Source: JBKBXU01 sp046313675 (GTDB lineage Bacteria; Bacteroidota; Bacteroidia; Cytophagales; Cytophagaceae). Taken from it: a stretch of DNA of 11,901 nt. Under the pieces are notes generated by a model that made no database searches, was not told where the DNA came from, and was given only the letters and a program-made list of their open reading frames with translations. This document shows, piece by piece, positions 6,336 through 11,901 of the stretch. Made by a program: the position numbers and the translations under genes. The stretch spans positions 1 to 11,901 of the forward strand of contig JBKBXU010000130.1 of assembly GCA_046313675.1 (NCBI GenBank). Direction: 5' to 3'. Within the stretch, counting starts at the first letter, position 1; the number at the start of each line of letters is the position of its first letter.

Positions 6336-7499
6336 TTAATTAAAAATTTCGAAAAGTTTTTGCTCTAAAGCGGCTCCTCTGAGGTCTCTGGCTATAATTT
6401 TACCTTCCGGATCTAAAAGGAAAGTTGCAGGTATTCCTTGCAATTCAAACAATGGAACGACTTCAGATTGCCATTTTTTTAGATCGGAAACATGCTTCCA
6501 TGTCAGGTTATCTTTCTTTATGGCGTTAACCCATGCATCCTTATTGTTATCCAGGGAAACGCTCAGGATTTCAAAGTTTTTATTTTTGTATTTATTCCAG
6601 GCTCTGACAACGTTAGGATTCTCATGTCGGCACGGGCCGCACCATGATGCCCAAAAGTCGAGCAGTACGTACTTACCTTTAAGTGAGCTAAGGGAAATTG
6701 TTTTTCCTTCAGGGGTCTTTAATTTAAAATCCGGCGCTGATTTACCGACTCCAACAGAACTTTTAGCCATTTGCTCTTCCGTACGACGTTTTTCTTCTGC
6801 CATTCTTGCTATCTCGGTGGCATAAATGCTGGTGTATTTGGCATTTGGCATTTCCTTCTTCATTCGAATAGCTAACTTATTTAGATAGTCTATGTTATTG
6901 GCAGGATCCAAGTACTGAATGATGTTAAATACAGCCATAGATGGCAAAATACTGTCTGCATAGTGGCGGACATATTCTTCATTGCTTACCTGCATGGCTT
7001 TTAATTGATCACTGTAGAACTTCACAGAGTCTTTTTTTCCGGCAGCTTCCATTGTTGCTAATCCGGAATTTAGTTTTTGGTATTTTTCTTCAAAGTCGGC
7101 AACGTAGTCCAGGAAATTATAATAGTCGTTGTTGTCCTTTGAACCGGATACCTTAATGGATGTGCCAAGGTTCTGGGCATCGGCGGATATTTTAAGTTGA
7201 CTGTTATCCAGAATGAGAGAAACAGATTTTTGGCCGTCAAAAGTAATCAGGTAAAAGTCGGGCTCCTTAAGTTTTCCTGTAAAGGTAAATTCATTGTTGG
7301 AATTGGCCTGCGTGGTATCGACGGCTTTCCAACTGTTTTTATCAAGTTTGTGAAGGATAATCTGTTTGTTCTGCAGATTGTCAATTTTTCCCTCAATGGA
7401 ATATCCATCTGCAAACTGTACTTTTTCGTCTCTTGTACCGGTGCATGAAGAGAGAATTATGACAAAAACTACGGCTAAATAAGTAAATCGCATTGACAT
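6336..7499 (-). CDS. Thioredoxin-fold lipoprotein (TlpA/ResA-like)
   Basis: The 387-residue protein has a lipoprotein signal (hydrophobic residues 5-16, LSSC with Cys19). An N-terminal beta-rich region follows (about 28-115), with the GYSIEGKIDNLQNK pattern of the DUF4369 type found in Bacteroidota thioredoxin proteins. A helical linker (about 125-245) leads to a C-terminal thioredoxin domain (about 250-385) with GKSAPDFKL (252-260), active-site WCGPC (286-290), and cis-proline loop GIPATF (355-360). Both catalytic Cys are present. Such proteins are anchored outside the cytoplasm and usually reduce disulfides, for example in cytochrome c maturation or in supporting periplasmic proteins; the partner here is unknown. 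The start is ATG 7499 or the in-frame ATG at 7493. It begins only 6 nt after the gatB stop, so the two are transcriptionally, and perhaps translationally, coupled. Confidence 0.93.
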   Translation of the reverse strand: MSMRFTYLAVVFVIILSSCTGTRDEKVQFADGYSIEGKIDNLQNKQIILHKLDKNSWKAVDTTQANSNNEFTFTGKLKEPDFYLITFDGQKSVSLILDNSQLKISADAQNLGTSIKVSGSKDNNDYYNFLDYVADFEEKYQKLNSGLATMEAAGKKDSVKFYSDQLKAMQVSNEEYVRHYADSILPSMAVFNIIQYLDPANNIDYLNKLAIRMKKEMPNAKYTSIYATEIARMAEEKRRTEEQMAKSSVGVGKSAPDFKLKTPEGKTISLSSLKGKYVLLDFWASWCGPCRHENPNVVRAWNKYKNKNFEILSVSLDNNKDAWVNAIKKDNLTWKHVSDLKKWQSEVVPLFELQGIPATFLLDPEGKIIARDLRGAALEQKLFEIFN

Positions 7500-7505
7500 A
7501 TCTTT

Positions 7506-8966
7506 TTATATTTTTTCCAGTGATTCTTTGATCATTTCACTGGTAAGTTTTGGATCAGCTTTTCCTTTGGTTGCTTTCATGACTTCGCCCATAAACATTC
7601 CAAGTAAGCCGGTTTTTCCGCTCTTATATTCAGTAACTTTTGCAGGGAATTTAGCCAAAACCTCATCGATAATCGGCTGAATGGTTCCTGTGTCGCTTTC
7701 CTGTAAAAGGTTAAAATGTTCTGCAATTTGCTGAGCAGTTCTTCCGTCATTTTTTAACATGACAGGGAATACCTTTTGACATGCAATAGAATAACTTACT
7801 TTTCCGGAATCAACCAGTTCGATAAGCCCTGCCAGCGAATCTGTTTTTATAGGGAAATCTTTTATATGAAGAGTTAGTTCATTTAAGTATGATTTTACAG
7901 GCCCCATCACCCAGTTTGATGCTGCTTTATATTTGCTTGTTTTGGTACAAAGTTCTTCGAAGTATAGGGCAACTTCTTTAGAATCAGTTAAAACCTGCGC
8001 ATCGTATGCAGGTAAACCATACTCTTTTACAAAACGATTGTAAAGTTCGGCCGGAAGGCTTGGTAAGCCTGCTTTGATTTCAGCCAGCCATTCTTCCGAT
8101 ATTTTCAAAGGTTGCAGATCCGGTTCAGGGAAATAGCGGTAATCATTCAGCTCTTCCTTGGTACGCATGCTGCTTGTGGTGCCGGTGGTGGCATCAAATT
8201 GGCGGGTTTCAGAAGGTATGACATTGCCTTTTTCCGCCTCGATCATTTGTCGCTCTATTTCATGATCTATGGCACGCTGTACATTCCGGATGGAGTTCAT
8301 GTTCTTGACTTCAACCTTTTTGCCATATTCGGTACTGCCTTTAGGCATAATGGAAATGTTGGCATCGCAACGCATGGAACCCTCTTCCATATTTCCGTCA
8401 CAAACTTCCAGGTAACGAACCAGCTTACGCAGTTCGGTCATAAGGGCAAATGCTTCTTCGGAAGACCTAAGGTCTGGTTCCGTTACAATCTCTATTAAAG
8501 GTACTCCTGCACGGTTGTAATCCACCAGGGTGTCTATTTCACCGGGAAGGTGCATGTTTTTCCCGGCATCTTCTTCCATATGTATTCTATTCAGACGGAT
8601 GACTTTTTCTTTTCCGTCTTTAAGCTTAATGGTTACATGTCCGCCTATGCAGATGGGAGCGCGATCCTGCGTAACCTGATATCCCTTGGGAAGGTCAGGG
8701 TAGAAATAATTTTTTCGATCAAAAAAGTTGTATCTGTTGATCTCACAATTACATGCAATACCCATTTTGATGATAAACTCAACAGCTTTCCGGTTGATCT
8801 TTGGTAAAGTGCCGGGATGTGCCAGGGTAATTGTACTGACGTTTGTGTTTGGCAGATTACCATACTCGTTGGAGTCAGAAGCAAAAATTTTGCTTTTTGT
8901 CAATAACTGTGCGTGTACTTCTAAACCTATAACGGGTTGGTATTTGTCAATGATCGCTTTTTCCAT
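7506..8966 (-). CDS. gatB: Asp-tRNA(Asn)/Glu-tRNA(Gln) amidotransferase subunit B
   Basis: GatB is the tRNA-binding, kinase-like subunit of the GatCAB complex. The complex converts misacylated Glu-tRNA(Gln), and in many species Asp-tRNA(Asn), to the correct amide form in the cytoplasm. The 486 residues match the usual length. Family marks seen: VIGLEVHAQL (12-21), FDRKNYFYPDLPKGYQ (82-97), HMEEDAGKN (129-137), the signature LVDYNRAGVPLIEIVTEP (147-164), the KVEVKNMNS segment, and the C-terminal tRNA-binding tail with GKTGLLGMFMGEVMKATKGKADP. Nothing is truncated or missing. gatA and gatC are not in the window, which is common because the subunit genes are often dispersed. It starts 69 nt after alaS, with a small hairpin (8989-9016) in the gap, and ends 6 nt before the thioredoxin lipoprotein start. 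Confidence 0.98.
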   Translation of the reverse strand: MEKAIIDKYQPVIGLEVHAQLLTKSKIFASDSNEYGNLPNTNVSTITLAHPGTLPKINRKAVEFIIKMGIACNCEINRYNFFDRKNYFYPDLPKGYQVTQDRAPICIGGHVTIKLKDGKEKVIRLNRIHMEEDAGKNMHLPGEIDTLVDYNRAGVPLIEIVTEPDLRSSEEAFALMTELRKLVRYLEVCDGNMEEGSMRCDANISIMPKGSTEYGKKVEVKNMNSIRNVQRAIDHEIERQMIEAEKGNVIPSETRQFDATTGTTSSMRTKEELNDYRYFPEPDLQPLKISEEWLAEIKAGLPSLPAELYNRFVKEYGLPAYDAQVLTDSKEVALYFEELCTKTSKYKAASNWVMGPVKSYLNELTLHIKDFPIKTDSLAGLIELVDSGKVSYSIACQKVFPVMLKNDGRTAQQIAEHFNLLQESDTGTIQPIIDEVLAKFPAKVTEYKSGKTGLLGMFMGEVMKATKGKADPKLTSEMIKESLEKI

Positions 8967-9035
8967 CTTTTTAGTTTCTCATATTGGCTCAGAGTTATTT
9001 TAAAAAAGTACTCTGAAATAATAGTTTACAATAAA

Positions 9036-11690
9036 TTATGCTACTGTTTCGGCCAGTAGTGTACGGGCCTTTTCAACAACTTTTGCCAGTCCATCTGCAT
9101 TCTTTCCGCCAGCGGTTGCATAAAATGCCTGGCCTCCGCCACCGCCTTGGATTTCTTTTGCCAGTTCTCTTACAATGTTGCCGGCATTGAGATTGCGTTC
9201 TTTCGTTAGTTCCTCAGAAATCATGACAGTGATCTGAGGTTTTCCTTCAATATCTGCTGCTAGTACAAGAAAAAGGTTATTTACCTGATTTTTAATTTCA
9301 AAAACCAGATTTTTTAAAGTATCAGCAGAAGAAATACTGATTTGATCAATCAGGAAGTTAACCGAATCCTTGGCCTGAATTTTTTCCAGCAGAGATGCTT
9401 TAAGGGCTTTTCCCTCCTGAGCCTGGAAATCCTGTATTTGTTTTAAAAGAACATTTCGTTCCTCCACCAGAGCTTCCACAGCCTTCACAGGATCTTTTTG
9501 ATTCTTCAGTGCCTCTTTAAGGTTGTTGACGAGCTGTATATGTTCATTGACATATTTTTCAGCCTCATCAGCGGTTACTGCTTCAATTCTTCTTACACCT
9601 GCAGCCACCGAAGACTCGGCGATGATCTTAAAGAACCCAATCTGCCCGGTTGCATTAACATGTGTTCCGCCGCACAATTCAACAGAATACGATGGGTCAA
9701 AAGTTATAACCCGGACATATTCTCCATATTTTTCGCCAAAAAGTGCCATGGCGCCAAGCTTTTTAGCTTCTTCAATTGGCACATTCCTTTTTTCATCCAG
9801 GGATATGTTTTCCCGGATCTTCTGGTTAACAATCCGTTCAATTTCAGCAATTTCATCGTCTGTAAGCTTGCTGAAATGTGAGAAGTCAAATCGCAATATT
9901 TTGTCTGAAACCAATGATCCTTTCTGATTTACATGGTCTCCCAAAACCTGTTTCAAAGCGGCATGCAAGAGGTGAGTGGCGCTGTGATTATTCTGGCTTA
10001 AGGTTCTTTTTTTTGAATTGACCACTGCTTTAACCTCTCCGGATGGGTTGGATGGCAGCTTATCGGTTAAATGGTAGATAAGGTCATTCTCTTTTTTGGT
10101 ATCGATAATGGAAATTTTTTCTCCATTAACCTCAATATATCCTGTATCACCGACCTGACCTCCACTTTCCGCATAAAAAGGTGTGGTGTCTAGTACGATC
10201 TGGTATTGTTCTTTATCCTTGGCTTTTACTTTTCTGTAGCGTAACAGATTGGAACTGCTTTCAAGGTGGTCATAACCGATAAATTGCGGCTCTTCATCGT
10301 CTTCTTTTACGACTACCCAATCTCCGGTTTCAGTGACAGCAGCTTTTTTGGAACGCTCCTTTTGCTGTGCCATATGTTCATCAAACCCTTTAATGTCAAC
10401 TTCAATTCCTTTTTCCCGGGCTAATAATTCGGTTAAGTCTAAAGGAAAGCCAAAAGTATCATAAAGTTCAAAGGCTACGTGACCCGGGAATACCGGTTTA
10501 CCCGCATCTTTATTAATGTGACGGTTTATCTCATTATAAGCTTCTTCAAATCTGTTTATTCCGGTTTCTAGGGTTCTTAAAAAGGATTGTTCTTCTTCGA
10601 ACACGACCTTCTGGACAAAATCCTGTTGAGATTTTAATTCAGGGAATACATCTTCAAATTGCTTAGCCAATAAAGGCACCAGTTTATAAAGAAAAGGCTC
10701 TTTGAAATTAAGGAAGGTATATCCATAACGAACTGCTCTTCTTAATATCCTCCTGATTACGTATCCGGCTTTGTTATTGGAAGGTAACTGTCCGTCAGCA
10801 ATGGTAAATGAAATAGCTCGTATGTGGTCGGAAATAACACGCATAGCTATATCGTCCTGAAGGTTCTGTCCATATTTTTTACCGGAATGATCGCCTATAA
10901 AGCGAATCATAGGTTGAAAAACATCGGTATCATAATTGGAGGTTTTGCCCTGAATGGCCATACAAAGCCTTTCAAAGCCCATTCCGGTATCAACATGTTT
11001 TTCAGGCAGGGATTCCAGGCTTCCATCTGCTTTTCTGTTGAACTGAATAAATACGTTATTCCAGATTTCTACAACCAGCGGGTGGTCATTGTTAACCAGG
11101 TCTTTTCCACTAATTTTCTTTACTTCTTCCTCTGAACGTAAATCAATATGAATTTCTGAGCACGGTCCACAAGGACCTTGCTCACCCATTTCCCAAAAAT
11201 TGTCTTTTTTTGATCCATAGAGGATTTTGTCTTCAGCGACAAATTTCTTCCATAAATCAAAAGCTTCCTGATCAGGCTTTAGGCCTTCCGATTCATCACC
11301 ACCAAAGACTGTTACATAAATCCGGTCAATAGGAAGGTTAAATTCTTTCGTCAATAACTCCCATGACCATTCGATGGCCTCTGCTTTGAAGTAATCTCCA
11401 AAAGACCAGTTGCCCAGCATCTCAAACATGGTATGGTGGTAGGTGTCTATCCCTACTTCTTCAAGGTCATTGTGTTTTCCTGAAACACGAAGGCATTTTT
11501 GGGTGTCAGCAATCCGTCTGAATTTTGGAGGTTTATTTCCCAAAAAATAATCCTTAAACTGGTTCATGCCCGCATTTGTGAACATCAGCGTAGGATCATT
11601 TTTATTGACAATAGGAGCGGAATTAACTATTTGATGCTCTTTTGATTGGAAGTATTCCAGGAATTTTTTTCTTATTAATTTTGATTCCAT
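9036..11690 (-). CDS. alaS: Alanine--tRNA ligase
   Basis: AlaRS charges tRNA(Ala) with alanine and clears mischarged Ser/Gly. Numbered from ATG 11690, the 884-residue protein shows the class II core with FTNAGMNQFKD (37-47), the motif 2 region with TMFEMLGNWSFGDYF (87-101), and motif 3 with GMGFERL (236-242). The editing domain has the metal-binding HSATH (569-573) and CGGTH (673-677). The C-terminal oligomerisation/tRNA-binding domain carries the Gly-rich GGGGG stretch (849-853). All key residues are present. A longer reading starts at TTG 11699, adding three residues. I prefer ATG 11690 because MESKLIRKKFLEYFQSK aligns with the usual AlaRS start. It is the first gene of the minus-strand run to gatB and has a leader of about 110 nt if the TAACTTTG box is used. 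Confidence 0.98.
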   Translation of the reverse strand: MESKLIRKKFLEYFQSKEHQIVNSAPIVNKNDPTLMFTNAGMNQFKDYFLGNKPPKFRRIADTQKCLRVSGKHNDLEEVGIDTYHHTMFEMLGNWSFGDYFKAEAIEWSWELLTKEFNLPIDRIYVTVFGGDESEGLKPDQEAFDLWKKFVAEDKILYGSKKDNFWEMGEQGPCGPCSEIHIDLRSEEEVKKISGKDLVNNDHPLVVEIWNNVFIQFNRKADGSLESLPEKHVDTGMGFERLCMAIQGKTSNYDTDVFQPMIRFIGDHSGKKYGQNLQDDIAMRVISDHIRAISFTIADGQLPSNNKAGYVIRRILRRAVRYGYTFLNFKEPFLYKLVPLLAKQFEDVFPELKSQQDFVQKVVFEEEQSFLRTLETGINRFEEAYNEINRHINKDAGKPVFPGHVAFELYDTFGFPLDLTELLAREKGIEVDIKGFDEHMAQQKERSKKAAVTETGDWVVVKEDDEEPQFIGYDHLESSSNLLRYRKVKAKDKEQYQIVLDTTPFYAESGGQVGDTGYIEVNGEKISIIDTKKENDLIYHLTDKLPSNPSGEVKAVVNSKKRTLSQNNHSATHLLHAALKQVLGDHVNQKGSLVSDKILRFDFSHFSKLTDDEIAEIERIVNQKIRENISLDEKRNVPIEEAKKLGAMALFGEKYGEYVRVITFDPSYSVELCGGTHVNATGQIGFFKIIAESSVAAGVRRIEAVTADEAEKYVNEHIQLVNNLKEALKNQKDPVKAVEALVEERNVLLKQIQDFQAQEGKALKASLLEKIQAKDSVNFLIDQISISSADTLKNLVFEIKNQVNNLFLVLAADIEGKPQITVMISEELTKERNLNAGNIVRELAKEIQGGGGGQAFYATAGGKNADGLAKVVEKARTLLAETVA

Positions 11691-11805
11691 TAGAAGCAAA
11701 TGTGCCTTTATTTTTTATTAATTTATATAACCTTTTTGCTATATTACGTTTTATTTTACAGAAAAATTTCTTCTAATAAGCTTTTTTCTGAAGAATTTGG
11801 AAGTG

Positions 11806-11813
11806 CAAAGTTA
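11806..11813 (-). promoter_or_regulatory. Candidate -7 promoter box for alaS
   Basis: The minus strand reads TAACTTTG, an exact TAnnTTTG match. Transcription would start near 11800, giving an alaS leader of about 110 nt. The leader contains an AT-rich CAGAAAAA/TTTTTCTG hairpin (11759-11790). A weaker box-like CACATTTG nearer the gene (about 11703-11696) is an alternative. No -33 TTG is clear. Confidence 0.4.
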
Positions 11814-11835
11814 GAATAAAATAAGGAAGTTTATA

Positions 11836-11901
11836 ATGGCCAGAATAAATTATTACTACGATACGGAAACATGCAAATACGAGCGGGTGAGGACTTCAAC
11901 T
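11836..11901 (+). CDS. Probable M23-family metallopeptidase, N-terminus only (partial)
   Basis: ATG 11836 opens a frame of 22 codons running off the right edge, MARINYYYDTETCKYERVR and onward. From memory, this YYYDTET-x-x-YERV start is typical of the membrane-anchored M23 (LytM-type) peptidases of Bacteroidota, which cut peptidoglycan cross-links or regulate amidases and often lie divergent from alaS. The catalytic domain is outside the window, so the call rests on the N-terminus and gene order. AAGGAAG (about 11823-11829) is a possible ribosome binding site at reasonable spacing. The gap to alaS is 145 bp and holds promoters for both directions. Confidence 0.65.
   Translation, partial: MARINYYYDTETCKYERVRTST

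Noticed and set aside
8989..9016. 7-bp hairpin TCAGAGT/ACTCTGA between alaS and gatB
   Set aside because: The loop is 14 nt and no T-run follows on the minus strand, so it is not a terminator. It could be an RNA processing site, but chance is just as likely in AT-rich DNA.
9498..9927. Long plus-strand open frames (127 and 134 codons) within alaS
   Set aside because: Both are antisense to the conserved AlaRS editing domain and have no recognisable protein features; coding-strand composition explains them.

Overview
The window reads as an ordinary chromosomal segment of a Bacteroidota bacterium. The evidence is several promoter boxes of the form TAnnTTTG (the -7 element of this phylum), lipoprotein signal peptides, a TlpA-type thioredoxin lipoprotein with a long N-terminal domain, a Bor-family lipoprotein of the Bacteroidota type, and an M23 peptidase start next to alaS. 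A Cytophagales-like member is my guess from overall gene style and is weak. The DNA is AT-rich except for one short GC-rich inverted-repeat cluster near the left edge.

Layout. Positions 1-93 hold the tail of an unidentified + strand gene. Positions 94-312 are non-coding and carry the GGGCTACCGG repeat cluster. The minus-strand smc gene (313-3843) encodes the chromosome-organising SMC ATPase. It is divergent from a small membrane-anchored protein (3898-4455), and a TAnnTTTG box faces each way in the 54-bp gap. A Bor-family lipoprotein (4501-4782) follows and ends in a strong hairpin terminator. Next comes a two-gene + strand unit: a single-pass membrane protein of unknown function (5002-5631) and a PRC-barrel protein (5650-6096).

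The right half is a minus-strand gene run, in transcription order: alaS (11690-9036), gatB (8966-7506), a thioredoxin-fold lipoprotein (7499-6336) and a 54-codon small ORF (6283-6119). I found the small ORF by reading the strand directly. The run ends in a hairpin plus eight-T terminator (6120-6093) that overlaps the small ORF's stop codon, and I see no earlier terminator. alaS and gatB both serve translation (Ala-tRNA charging; Gln-tRNA/Asn-tRNA amidation), while the thioredoxin lipoprotein works outside the cytoplasm, so the linkage is probably by transcription only. Divergent from alaS, the first 22 codons of a probable M23 peptidase gene run off the right edge.

I see no mobile element, CRISPR array, defence system, tRNA or rRNA. 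The points most worth a second look are the unlisted small ORF, the inverted-repeat cluster at 218-253, the near-leaderless start at 3898, and the pair of uncharacterised genes at 5002-6096. Nothing here convincingly amounts to a new biological system.
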